Shown here one piece after another: positions 47,565 to 60,800 of a DNA stretch of 64,000 nucleotides. The number at the start of each line of letters is the position of its first letter. Within the stretch, counting starts at the first letter, position 1. The notes under the pieces were generated by a model. It was not told the DNA's origin, ran no database searches, and was given only the letters and a program-made list of their open reading frames with translations. A program made the translations under genes and the position numbers. The stretch lies in assembly GCA_037013495.1 (NCBI GenBank), contig CM072807.1:11969001-12033000 (forward strand). Reading direction: 5' to 3'. The stretch comes from Hippophae tibetana. Lineage: Eukaryota; Streptophyta; Magnoliopsida; Rosales; Elaeagnaceae.

Positions 47565-50500
47565 TGAATTTATTTGGACAAAAATATACTAATTTTAAAA
47601 TGATGATTATTGTATCTTTTATTTATTTATTTTTAGGTAAATAATTTTATGGACATAAGTATTATCATATTTAAGTGAAATTCTTTTAATATCTTACATA
47701 TAATATTTGAGCATGCACGTGTTCATAATTAAGATAATTAAAGTTAAAATCTAGTCATAAATGTACGGATCGAGAGAGCACTCGAGCATAAGCTCATTAT
47801 TCAGAGGGTGAACGGGTGATTCATTAACTTAATACATGTGGGTTACTTTGATGGTCAATTATGATTATTATTAAGTTACTGTTTTTGGTGGATCATCTAG
47901 ACTTGGTGAAATGGTGATGTTAATTAATTAAACCCAAAAAAAAAATTAAAAAGAAAAACCAGTTTTGAAATCTGTGATGAAAATTCTCACTCTTTGTCTG
48001 CAGATTACAACTTAAAGTCGAATTAATATCAAATCAGATATTCGATATAAAAAATATTAAAAAAACAATGTGAATAGTGATTTTGTTCCATTGATTTTAT
48101 CTTTAATAATTTATTTATTTTTATTAAAAATTTCATTAATGTTTTTTTTATATTTAATATATTTATTAAAATTTAAAATTATACTGTAACGTGTTAAAAA
48201 ATTTACTTTCTAAATTATTTAATCCTTCAATTTTTAAAATTTAATATATTTATTATTTTTAAATTAAAAATTATAAAAAATTTATTAAAGAAACAAAATA
48301 TTTAAAATGATAAAATTATTCGATTAAAAGTATAATCACCATTAACCACTCTTATTAGTTATTATTATGACATTGAAATGGTTCACACACTCACTGTGAA
48401 ATTCATTAAATAAAGCCATAATCTATCATCGATTGGCCTAACCTAACATTAGGTGTGTTTGCCACTAGCTATGATTTTCCTTAACCATTGCCTACATTGC
48501 TACATCAAATTAAGACACGTTTCACCCACATGCATGGATTAATTTGGTCGCACGAGTGACGGTGGGATTAATATAATATATATATTATTTTGCATAAATA
48601 AACAATTAAATACAATATTAAAGGATAAATGTTACTTATAATCATTTGGTAATTGAACTATTGAAGGCTTGTTATACATATAATTGATAATAATTTTTAA
48701 TTAGTTTTCCCGGCTAAAATGTGTTATTCTTTACAGTTGGATTTCCCTTTCTAGCCATCATCAGTTTTTTTTCTTTCTATTTTTTTAAAAAGATAATAAA
48801 TTTTCAGAAATTAATTAATTTCATTTATATTCACAATTATTTTGTTGTTTTCTATTTTGTATTGCGTAATACATTAATAATAATTATAGGAGCCACTAGC
48901 AAGAATGTGTGGTATTGGCAATTCTTAGGTTTTTTTTTTTTTTTAATGATTTCAAACTTATAAGTGGGGTATTCAACTTCAAATTTAAGTTAAAACTTTT
49001 TTTTTATATATAAATTATTTATTATATTTTTATATTACACATATTTTAATAAAATTAATTAATAAAAAATAATTATAACAATAAAAATTATGATTATAAC
49101 ATTATCCCTAATTTTTTAAATAATAATAAAAATAATATTTTTAAAATTTAAAAATATAAAAATAACATTATTTATGACTAATTTATATAATTTTACCATT
49201 AAAAATAATTTAATACATTATTTATATTTAACAAATTAAATATGATATAATTAAATTTGTTATAGTGTTTTTTTATTATAAATTTAGTATTTATATTATT
49301 ATTTTATAACTTCTACATTTTTATGTTTTTTTAGTTGATATCACAAGATAATTTTTTCCGGTTGAATTCCAATTCACATAGGTATAGCATTATAGCAAGT
49401 GGTCGCTAGCTAAGCGCTCAAATTAACGGATGCTAATTAATGTAAATGTTTAATGAGTGTGATTATTATTATTTATAAAACTTCCATTGAATGAGATACT
49501 ATTATTCTATTATATCTATATCAATTTATAAATTCTAGAATTAATAAAAATATTCCTTTTATATTTAATATATTTATTATAATCAATTAAATTACTTTTA
49601 AAAATATTTTTATCAATTTTTAAAATTTATATTAAATAAGTGTGAATACAATTAAAAATAATGTGTAAATAATCATAATATTGTTTGATTACTTAGAATC
49701 TACTTATCTTGAATTAAGTGTGTTAATTCGTATGATTAAAATAATTTGAACTGATTTACGTTAATTTAATTTAAATTAATATAATCATAACACAAATTCA
49801 ATTGAATTTTGAACCCTAACTCAAACAAAAACATTGTTGTTAACACAAACTAACTTGATTGATCTAAAATTTTATTTATATGTATTAAGTGATATTTTTT
49901 TTATCTTATTTAATTTGAAATATATAAAAAAATTATAATTTTTAATCTAATTATAATAATAATTTTTTTGAACCAAATTCAATACATTCTATCTACGTTA
50001 AAGATATAATTAAAAATTTTGGTATAAGTTTTTATGAAACTAAAGAGTAAAGTTTTTTAAAGTTATAAGTATATTACAAAATAATTACCAAAAATAAATA
50101 TTTTAGACTTAAATTTTATGTAATTGTGATTAATGTTAGCATAATATATTTACAAAAATAAAAGTATCAAAATTATAAGTTAATTTGATATATCAATTAA
50201 CAAATCAATAAATTCATTATAAGTAATTTATATAAAATAATTTTTGAATTAAAAAAAATTGTGACAAATCTCATAATGAAATTCATAAATACTCATATAA
50301 CTAATTAGATAAGATATTATATAATTCTTGTTAATAATTAAATAATCAATATATAAAGATGAAAAAAATTATAATAAAAATAGGAAGCAAAATGTAACAA
50401 TTTTTTATGAAATGAACTAATAGACTCTTATAAAAAATTAATACTAATATAAATAACAATAATTATAATTATTTTTTTGTTATTGTACTAACCCTAACCC

Positions 50501-51255
50501 AACTTTATCACACAAAGTGGATAAATTTTACCTTTAATAATGACATGTAACGAATGGTTTTTTATGTGTTCTAATAGAATTGATTGCACATATTTGGTAC
50601 GAGATAGCTTATTAAGTGTAATCAACCAATCAGCTGTTCTTTTGAACGTATAAATTACACTATTTCATGTATTTGTTTTAGTGTAGTTATTCCATATATT
50701 TGGCTGTCGTTGAAAATAGCATTATAATTAGGGTATTAAGTTAATAAATTAACACACTTTTCTTTTTTTCCGAAATGGTACGTTCTAACTAATAATTTAA
50801 AATGAAGGAAGATTTATTTTTAGCGTGATCATGAAATAAGTTATAATTCTTTTCTCTATATAAGATAGAGAAGTTGGTAAATAAGAGTAAAATAAAATTT
50901 ATATTTTTAGATTATCTTTATTTTTTATTTTGATATTTTTTTATTTTTATTTGCAATTAAATTACATTATATACCTTTATATATATTTTTTTAATTAATT
51001 TTAATAATAATCTTAATGAATTAAAATATCTTATTATTATTAAAATTTATAAAAATAAGTACAATGATTTAAATAAAGATATCTCATATATCTTAATTGA
51101 AAATATAAATTTAAAAAATATCAAAATAAAAATAATGCAAAGCACCCATCCTAGAAAATCTCTGTACTCTTTCGAATTTTACTCAATATCCAGTAATTCT
51201 AAAAAATCAAAATTAATTATTAATACAAGGAAAGTCCCATATTCATATAATTAGT

Positions 51256-51281
51256 TATATATATATATATATATATATATT
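51256..51281. repeat. (AT)n microsatellite
   Basis: AT dinucleotide run, about 13 units. Confidence 0.9.
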
Positions 51282-52700
51282 AGGATTATATTTTTATAAA
51301 TGTTTTTTTATTAGTTGTTATAATATATATTATGTTCGTTGCATTTAGAAATTGGAGTGATAAGTATGCCCTATTCCACGTGTCTGATGATGAGAACTCA
51401 AGTCTTAACCAAACCAACACCATCTTCAATCGTGCAACTCAATCCACTATTGTTAAAACTTTAAAGCTTCCAAACACCTAATGAGTAAACCATTTTTTTC
51501 TTTATGATTTTTTTAGCAAAAACCTTATGAGAGAGAGAAAAAAAAGGTAGTGATTTTTTTCTATAAAATTAAACTCATACATTATTAATTAAAATTTAAA
51601 TTTTAAAATTTAAATTTTTTATATATTTAAATAGACTCCATGACATTAATCAAATTATTTCGAGTTAAACATTTTATAAATATGCTATAAAAAATAAGAG
51701 AAATTGTATTTTTATATCATCAAAACAAAAATAAATGATAATTATATTTTATTCATATTATTAATTATACTTAGTATTATTCCTATTTAACAAAGTTGAT
51801 TTTAAAGATATCAAATGATTTATTTTAATTAAAATTAATTTAATAAATTTATGATTTAAAAAAATTAAAATCATGAATTTAAACGAATAACTCATTTAAT
51901 TTGGTGAGTTCATTTAACAATTTTTTTACTTAACATATTTTTTTAGTTGAGCATGTTTTTTTTTGGGTAACATTCTTTTATAGTACTTTGAGTTCATTTT
52001 TGTCTTATAGTATTAATTTTTGTAAAAAATGAACCAAAATATAACTAGTTATATTTTTTCTTTAAATAATGAAAATAACTTCTAATGTATATTTTTAATA
52101 TAAGAGAAAACTATATATCAAATTCTTATACTGTTTAATTTAGTTTGATTGTTATTCTCAATGTTCAAATGAATATCAAGAAAGTGTACTCATTATAATA
52201 AAGAAAAAATTATTATTCTTTTTAATATATATGTATGTATATAATTAAGAATCATCATAAAATCATAATAATGATGAATTAGGGATTATTATTATGGACT
52301 TACATTTATAATCATTAATAATAACTTGATTGAATGATGTTCTAGTTTATATAAAAAAATTAGATAATTAATTAATATTTTAAATAATTTTAATAAAAAA
52401 ATAAGTAAACTATGTATAAGCATCTAACTTAATTCAGCTCAATTTAAAATTAACTGAGAAGTTGAATTATAATTTGTTTAATAGGAGATACATCCATTGA
52501 TACCTCTAATTATGGTAAATAAAGATAATTGTTATTTCTAGAGCATAAAAATGAGTATTTAATAATTTAATGTATAATGTTTTAAAAAATAAAAATATTT
52601 TTTTGAAGATTATGATTAGGAAAACTTGATTCCACTTAATAAATTATTATTATTATATGGTTAAAAATTTAAATTTTTACAATATCACAAACCTCATTTT

Positions 52701-53280
52701 AAGTGTAAATTATGTGCATGAATGTAAAGTGAGATAAAAGGTGTAAGGAAGTGCGGGAAATGTGGCATTAAATACGAGAGAAGGGAAAGGGAACATGAAA
52801 TCCCTCCTTTTCGGGTGGATTTAAAAAAAGGAATGATATTGGGAGGCTTTAGTGGAGGAGAGGTTTAATGTATATTTAGCTTTCCAAGCGTGGGTGTTTT
52901 TGTTGGAGAATCCACAACCAAATGGCTTCATTGTCTTATGTCCCACGCTTCCCCACCCGGCCACCAAACTCAATTTTATGTGTCATAATTTCTCACTTTT
53001 ATTTCTTCCTTTTGCAAAAACAAGTATTCAACGACAAAATCACTTTTATAATATTTGTTGTATCATTATTAATAAATAAAAGACAAAACATTTTATGTAA
53101 TAAAATTCAATTTTTAAGTTAGTTTACATAACGGCACACAAAAAATAAATATTGTAAGAGAATTAAATTCCACATTGCATGACTTCTTATGCACAACTTA
53201 TAATCTGTTGGATGGGATTAATTGAAGCTAAGCTAGATGCTAGCGGCATCATTAACCCTTCTACTCTTCTTGGGTAATTA
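52701..53280. other. Less AT-rich stretch of unknown nature
   Basis: Contains two overlapping plus-strand frames of 75 and 66 codons (52852-53122) with no recognised motif or splice support. Could be a decayed gene fragment or promoter DNA; I cannot tell. Confidence 0.3.
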
Positions 53281-53311
53281 TTGGAGTGTATTTTACATTC
53301 TTTTTATTAGT

Positions 53312-53315
<4 letters not shown>

Positions 53316-53349
<34 letters not shown>
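53316..53349. repeat. (AT)n microsatellite
   Basis: About 16 AT dinucleotides. It generates an artificial Ile/Tyr repeat in the overlapping frame. Confidence 0.9.
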
Positions 53350-53351
<2 letters not shown>

Positions 53352-54679
53352 GTGTAAATATGTTTTTTTACCTTACAAACTTTAATAATTATTATAATAA
53401 TATTATCAAATTTGGATTTTTTAATTTCATATCATTAAATTTTATAAATATTATAAAAATATCATCAATTGTTTTTAATTTCATACCATTAAACTTTACA
53501 AATATAATAGAGATACTATTAACCTACGTGTTAATTATTGTTAATTTATGACATAATATTTTATAAAATTTAATGTTATTAAAGTAATAAAAAAAATTGA
53601 TAATATTTTTATAATAATTATAAAGTTTAATGTTATAGAAATAACAAATCAAAATTTGATAATATTTTTAACAACCTCAAAATTTAATAGTAGAAAATTA
53701 TACTTAACCTATAAGATTTGATAACATAATTTTGGTGGAGTAATTTTATAATAAAATTAGATAATATTGTATAAAATATATTCCAATAACTTTACGTTTA
53801 AGTTGAAATTTTATCTTAATTTATGAGGTGAAATATAGATTTGAATATTATATTTGTTTAAAAGAAACTTAATTTCTAAGAATTTTTAATTTTAAAGTTT
53901 TATATCTTGATAATTAATTTCATCTTAAATTTAAAATAATAAAAATAATTTAAAAGTTATTTTACCATTTGATTTTATATTTATTTTGTCCCATACAACG
54001 TAACACACATGATCGGGTGATAAATGATTCAATGCGTTAAGCTCATGCATAATAAATTTTTTTAAATAATTATAATACTTATTTATAATTAGGATTAAAT
54101 CTCATACATTTTATATTTATAAATAAATTATATGTCAACTAATAGTAACAATTTTTTAATAGAAAGATATGCCTACGAATCAAACCAAATTGGAATAAAC
54201 AATTTTAAGATTGGGAAAAACAAGTAAGAAATAAAGATGATTATTAAAGATTAAAGAATAACTCGTAACCGTAGGTTACAATGGCCTTGCTAATATGGTG
54301 AAATAAGTGGATGGGTTTGTGAATTTATTTAATTATATACAATGTTCGAAGGTGGAGTCACACTTAAAAAATCATAAATAAGGTAATTATTTAAAAATTA
54401 CTATAATAAAAAAATGAGAGAGTGATTACACATATCTTATATTTATTTTAAAAATAATATTTATATTTTTATAATAATTTAATCTTATTATTATAAAAAA
54501 TAACTGCATAAAGATAAATAAATTTTTTTGTTATTTATTTATTTTTTTTAATTTTTTCTGCTAAAATTTATTTATATTAAAATAATTTTTATCTAATGTA
54601 GAAAAAATTGAAAAATAATTTTTTTTATGATCATTTTTAATAAATATAAAATTTGAGTGTATTTATCTCTAAGTCCATT
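53350..54679. other. AT-rich intergenic DNA
   Basis: No gene seen. AT-rich, with words such as TAAATTTTATAAATATTATA repeated loosely on both strands around 53400-53700. Confidence 0.55.
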
Positions 54680-55480
54680 TTATTATTATCAATATGTATC
54701 TAAGATAATTATTAATAACTTGTAATGTATTGGTTAAAATCTTCTCAAAAATAAAATGAAAATCGATTTTAATGTATTTAATTCTTACATGAAATATCGT
54801 ATGTTTAACCGTGTAATTAACATTAACATTATTACATTATACCACATAAGCTTCAAGCAATTTAATTCTCTCAACTAATACTTTTTGAATGGGTAACAAC
54901 TCACAAATTGTACGAGATAAAGCTCTTAACTTAACCCCAATGAAAGATTTTGATACAAGCTTTTGCTTCTTCAAGTGCCAAGAGACCAAAGAGTAGCCTA
55001 AGTAGATATTATACCTTCTTGGGACCTCCTATCATTATTGTTAGAAGCCTAGTTTACATTTATGTAAGGTATAAGACTAAAGTTATTCAACTTATATAAC
55101 ATAAGACCATGCATAGTATTCCCTTGACATATTTGAGTATTCTCTTTGATGTAATCAAACGTACCATTATACGATGATGTAAAAATTGACACAATTTGTT
55201 GACTAAGAAACTATCTTAGGTCAAATGAGTATGCAATATTGTAAGGTACCCACATTAATTCTATATAGTAAAAAATCATGTAATAAATCACCAATGCATT
55301 TTGATAGTTTCTCATCAATCATTATATATGTTGACACAACCTTTGTTCCATTCAGTCGAACCTTATCAAACAAACTATTTACATATTTAGTAAGACTTAA
55401 ATTAAGACTATAACTTGTGTGAGTAAATTCAACATTAAGGAAAAAACTTAAGTTACCCAAATTCTTAAAGGAAAATACAA
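54680..55480 (-). pseudogene. Decayed copia RT/RNase H fragment
   Basis: Minus strand from 55460: MGNLSFFLNVEFTHTSYSLN, LSLTKYVNSLFDKVRLNG, a (V)STYIMIDEKLSKC block and LYRINVGTLQYC, the stretch after the YVDD region of Ale/Retrofit-like RT. Leftward, stop-rich traces of the RNase H domain follow (NDRRS near 55050; NIRYFM and later near 54800). No LTR found on either side. A dead fragment. Confidence 0.75.
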
Positions 55481-56249
55481 AGTTAGGCTTGACACAAGAT
55501 CATAAATGAAAACATCATTATTTTATGTGGTATTCTTTTAATATCTTAGTTTAATTATTGGTATCCCTTTTAGTTATTTTGAACAATATTTTTTGTCAAA
55601 ATAATTTACACAAGTAGTTTTTATAAGGGTGTTATGGGAGTTTTAAAAAACAATAATAGCAAAAAAAAGTTCCATACTTAGTGCTTGTTTAATACAAATG
55701 GATTAATAATATAAGCTTGGTTAATATTTACCATATCAAATATGTAGTACATGAATTAGGAATTAAATTTTCTAATCTAACTAAATGTAGGTTCGTAATC
55801 GATGGTCATTAATAAAAATGACATTTTTTATTTGTATTTTCAGAACTAGGGAGTGATTTATTTACAATGGCAATACACATTATGTGAAATTTTACGAATG
55901 ACAATGATAATTGTTTGAGTATAAAATATGACATGATACTCAATATTATATAGTGATCGAGCCTTGAACATTGCTCGTACTAGAACCTCCAAGTCAACGT
56001 CTCTTTGAGTACGACCTTAAGTTAGAGCAAACATCATGATCGTGCACAATTTAATTATAGTATTTTATTAGATTAACTTTTTTGATATTTGATTACGTAT
56101 GCTCCCTGTGTATATATTACAATGATCTTAAATCACACACAATTCATAGCATTTATCACATCTTTCTTGTTTCTCTTTAAAATAAGATTATCTTAACAAT
56201 AGTAAGTATTACATAGGAAGACAAGTGCATTATTGTGATTAGGGGTGTC
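55481..56249. other. Intergenic DNA
   Basis: No gene or element recognised. Confidence 0.5.
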
Positions 56250-56931
56250 CAAAGACTAGACCGAATCGAATTAAACCAAAAAACCTAACTAGATCGGACT
56301 CGTTCGATCAATTTTATAAATAAAACGGTCTCGTCCAATTTGTATTAACTAAAATCGATTTTCAAACGATCTGATTCGATTATACTAATTTTTAAACTGG
56401 TTTTAATTTAATCAACGTATATATAACAAACAAAACTAACCATTTCTCATTCATCTCCATCACACACCGTTTTCCCTCTTCAAACCCTAATGCCCTATTT
56501 GTATCCTTGTTGTCTCCTCCAGTAGCTGCTAGCCATCATCGCATCCAACACCAGCCAACCATCCTCACCTCGCGTTGCCTATCCTGTCATCCATGGAAAA
56601 AATATGTATATGATGAACTGATATATGTTTGAGTTTATGAATGAAATAGTTGATAATCTCTATTCTATACTGGTAATAATGTATAATTGTACGTGACCTT
56701 CCTACAAATTCTTAGTGTTTTTAGTGGAAATTATATGGATGATAAATTTTGCCCCGATAAAGTTATTTTATTACATGAACCTAAGTATACTATAGTGTTT
56801 CATCACATCAACTAGATTCTTTCTAGGGATTATAGCTGCAACTTTATCCTATCGATCTGGTGTATCTTTATCAAACATTGTTGGAAAAAAATGAAATTTA
56901 TTAAAAAATAGATTGTTGGGAAATGTGCCTT

Positions 56932-56974
56932 GTCTCACATTGCTTTTTTATATTATTTTAAAGATGTATAAATA
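56932..56974 (+). promoter_or_regulatory. USE-like box and TATA box with 24-nt spacing in the LTR
   Basis: GTCTCACATTG is followed after 24 nt by TATAAATA. The 3' LTR copy has GTCCCACATTG (62298-62308) and TATAAATA (62333-62340), also 24 nt apart. In plant snRNA genes this shorter spacing is the RNA polymerase III (U6, U3) arrangement. Whether it works here is unknown. Confidence 0.45.
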
Positions 56975-57054
56975 GTGAAGAGTTTGTTATTGGGATTGGG
57001 CCCCAAGGGGCACCCACTTTTATAGAACGGGAGAGGACCTAGGCAAATGTGATA

Positions 57055-57150
57055 CCACACACGCGCGCGCAAGTGCCGCCACCGCCGCCGTCCGTCCGAC
57101 CGACCGGCCGTGCCGTGCCGAGCCGAGTCCGAGTCCGAGTGCGTGTGTGT
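57055..57150 (+). repeat. CG-rich simple-sequence tract inside the 5' LTR
   Basis: Runs of CGCG, GCCGCCACC, GTCCGTCC, GACCGACC, GTGCCGTGCC, GAGTCCGAGTCC and GTGTGTGT. The 3' LTR equivalent (about 62422-62500) is shorter, so the tract has changed length since insertion. Confidence 0.85.
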
Positions 57151-57813
57151 GAGGTGAGGTGGTATTTTATTTTTTGGTAAAATATTCTTTTTAAGGAAAA
57201 TTTTTCCACTTACAAAATTGGTTGTTATATATATATATTTTTTTTCCAGAAAAATAACCGTTATGTTCCTTTATTAAGAATATGGCCGTTAAATGGCCAT
57301 TTGTCTTTTTATTCAGAAAAAAAGTACTCGTCTTTAATCTAAAAATGGCCGTTATTTTTCATTACTCAGAATGGCCGTTACATTCTTAATTCCCAGACAT
57401 TACCTTTTTATTCATAATTGCTACACGTTTTCTAAAGCCTATAAAAAGAGGGCTTCAACTCTCATTTTAACACAAAAATTAGCAATCTCATCTCCCTATG
57501 AAAAACAATTCTCTCTACAATTTTTAAGTATTCTTTTTAGTTTTCCGAGCAACAAATTTTCTGGTGTAGCATTCCAGTCTTCATCAGTGCAGTGAAGTTC
57601 TGAGACAGAGATTACGATTCTGGGCTGTTTTATCCTGAGGACGACGAGGCTGTGTTTGCTTGCACAAATTGGGCAGAGCTGCGAAACGTCTTAAAGAGAG
57701 CGACCTAGTCCGCGACTCAACCCAAGCAGTTACTTTGAAGTTATCGGTAATATTGTTCCTACACTGTTTTTTATAAACTTGCATCAACAATTTTAAGACG
57801 TATTCAATCTGCC

Positions 57814-60800
57814 ATGTCTACTGAAATGCTAACTGCTGATCTAAACAAACCATTCCGTTTTGAGGGATTACACTTTAAAAGATGGAGACAAAAAATGTTG
57901 TTTTTCTTAACCATGAAAAAAGTCGTTTTTGCTCTTACTACTGAAAAACCAATACAGTCCAATCTTCCTACTGAAGCTGTAACTAAGGATTTAGACACCT
58001 GGATGGAAAATGATTTTCTCTGCAAAAATTATATTCTTAATGGTTTAGCTGATGACTTGTATGATTATTATAACTGTGATAAGTTTGCTAAGGAAATTTG
58101 GGAAGCACTTCAAAAGAAATACGACACTGAGGAAGCTGGAACTAAAAAGTATGCTGTCAGTAGATACATGAAGTTTCAAATGATTGATGGAAAATCAGTG
58201 GAAGCTCAATCACATGAACTGCAGAAGATAGCACACGAAATAACTTCTGAAGGTATGACTTTAGATGAACAATTTCAAGTAGCTGTTATAATAGATAAAT
58301 TACCCCCTGCTTGGAAAGATTTTAAGAATACACTTAGGCATAAAACTAAGGAATTTTCTTTAGAAAATCTTATAACCCGTTTAAGAATAGAAGAAGAAGC
58401 TAGAAAACAAGACCAAAGAGATGAAGTACTTGTAGTCTCAAATAATAGTACCAATAAGAAACCTTCCTCTACAATTTTGAAACCTAAAGGTAGAAATATG
58501 AAAACTCATAATCGTAGTAATAATCAAAATCGCCATCACCAAAATAGAAATAGAAGCTATCCTCCCCAGAATGGACTTCAACCCCCCTTAAGAAATAACA
58601 CATTCATATGTTATAGTTGTAATAGACCTGACCACTTGGTTAGGAACTGCCGGAACAGGAATCGTCCTGCCCCACAGGCGAACCTTACCGAAGATCAACT
58701 TATTGCTATGATATCTGAAGTCAATTTTGTTGGTGGATCCGAGGGGTGGTGGGTAGACACTGGTGCTTCTCGCCATGTTTGCTATGATCGAGACATGTTC
58801 AAATCCTATTCTGATTCTGAGGATAAGAAAGTGTTACTGGGTGACTCCCACTCCACTAAAGTTGGTGGTACTGGTGAGGTGGTTTTGAAGTTTACCTCTG
58901 GAAAGACTGTCATCTTGAAGGATGTCCTGCATACTCCAGAGATGAGAAAGAACTTAGTTTCAGGCTATCTTCTTAACAAAGCTGGGTTTACTCAAACCAT
59001 AGGGGCTGATTTATATACTATAACTAAAAATAATATATTTGTTGGGAAAGGGTACGCCACTGATGGCATGTTTAAATTAAATGTTGAAATCAATAAAACT
59101 TCTTCTTCTGCTTACATATTGAGTTCTTTTAATATTTGGCATGCTAGACTATGTCATGTTAATAAACACATAATCAAGAATATGAGTAGTTTAGAACTAA
59201 TTCCTAAACTATCTTTAAATGATTTCGAAAAATGTGATTTTTGTAGTCAAACTAAAATAACCAAAACTTCACATAAATCAGTAGTTAGAGAATCCGAACC
59301 TTTAGAATTAATTCATTCTGATATATGTGAAATTGATGGAAATTTAACAAGAAATGGAAAACACTATTTTATAACTTTTATAGATGACTGTTCAGATTAC
59401 ACTTATGTATATCTAATGAAAAATAAAAGTGAAGCGTTTGACATGTTTGAAATATTTATGACTGAGATTGAAAATCAACTTAATAGAAAAATAAAGAGGT
59501 TTCGAAGTGATAGAGGCACTGAATATGATTCCAATATCTTCAATGATTTTTATAAAACTCATGGAATCATTCATGAAAAAAACTGCACCTTATTCTCCTG
59601 AAATGAATGGAAAAACTGAAAGTAAAAATAGAACTTTTACTGAATCAGTTGTTGCAATTTTATTAAACTTTGGTGCTGCTTCCCATTGGTGGGGAGAAAT
59701 TTTATTAACTGTTTGCTATGTGCTAAATAGAGTGCCTAAATCTACAAATAAAATTTCACCATATGAAATTTTGAAAAATAAGAAACCTAATTTAACTTAT
59801 TTTAAAATTTGGGGTTGTTTAGCCTATGTTAGGATCCCTGATTCTAAAAGAAATAAACTTGAAAGTAGAGCATATGAATGTGTATTCATAGGATACGCTG
59901 TGAATAGTAAAGTTTATAAATTCTATGACTTAAAAAATCAAGTAGTTATAGAATCAAATGATGCTGACTTTTATGAACATAGGTTTCCCTTTAAATTTAA
60001 GAATAATGGGGGCTCGTCTTCTAGTAGTTTACCTATAACTAGAACTAGTGAACAAACTGAAGAATTAAATACTGAAATTAGAATAAGTAAACGAGCTCGA
60101 ACCCTTAAGGATTTTGGGTCTGATTTTTATGCTTATACCTTAGAGGAAGATCCCCAAACTATTAAAGAAGCATTATCTTCTTTAGATGCCAATTTGTGGG
60201 AAGAAGCCATAAATGATGAAATGGACTCACTTGAGTATAATAAGACTTGGCATTTAGTTGACTTACCTCCTGGTTGCAAAACCATTGGATGTAAATGGAT
60301 ACTAAAAAAGAAATTAAAACCTGATGGTACTATTGAAAAATATAAAGCTCGTCTTGTAGTTAAAGGATATAGGCAAAGGGAAAATGTAGATTTCTTTGAT
60401 ACCTTTTCACCAGTTACACGAATAATTTCCATACGTGTACTTTTCTCTCTCGCTGCTATCCACGATTTAGTAGTACATCAAATGGATGTTAAAACTGCTT
60501 TCTTAAATGGTGATTTAGAAGAAGAAATATATATGGATCAACCTGAAGGTTTTGTTATCCTAGGTCAAGAAAATAAAGTTTGTAAATTAGATAAATCTCT
60601 TTATGGTCTAAAACAAGCACCTAAGAAATGACATGAAAAATTTGATAATCTAGTTATCTCACATGGATTCAGAATAAATGAAAGTGACAAATGCATTTAT
60701 TATAAATTAGAAGATAATATTTGCACTATTATATGTTTATATGTGGATGACATGCTTATTTTTGGATCGAATATTTATGTTGTGAATAATGTGAAAATGT

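Larger units (their letters stand above)
45661..52700. other. AT-rich intergenic DNA
   Basis: Seven kilobases without a supported gene. Contents seen: a dispersed repeat copy at 47142-47266, (AT)n tracts near 47533-47564 and 51256-51281, and short less AT-rich stretches near 47760-47920, 48360-48560 and 51340-51480 with no recognisable coding sense. ORFs (for example 48721-48963) are low-complexity Phe/Ile/Asn-rich frames. Confidence 0.55.
56879..57789 (+). repeat. 5' LTR of the 56.9-63.1 kb copia
   Basis: Contains a GTCTCACATTG box (56932-56942), TATAAATA (56967-56974), a CG-rich simple-sequence tract (about 57055-57150), a run of repeated GGCCGTTA/ATGGCCGTT words (57240-57380) and a second TATA box CTATAAAAAG near 57440, the likely main promoter. 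Confidence 0.9.

Noticed and set aside
48721..48963. 80-codon Phe/Ile-rich ORF that looks like a membrane protein
   Set aside because: Composition follows the local AT-rich, T-run-rich DNA; no homologous motif, start context or splice support.
53237..53551. 104-codon ORF with an Ile/Tyr repeat
   Set aside because: The repeat comes from an (AT)n microsatellite; not a gene.
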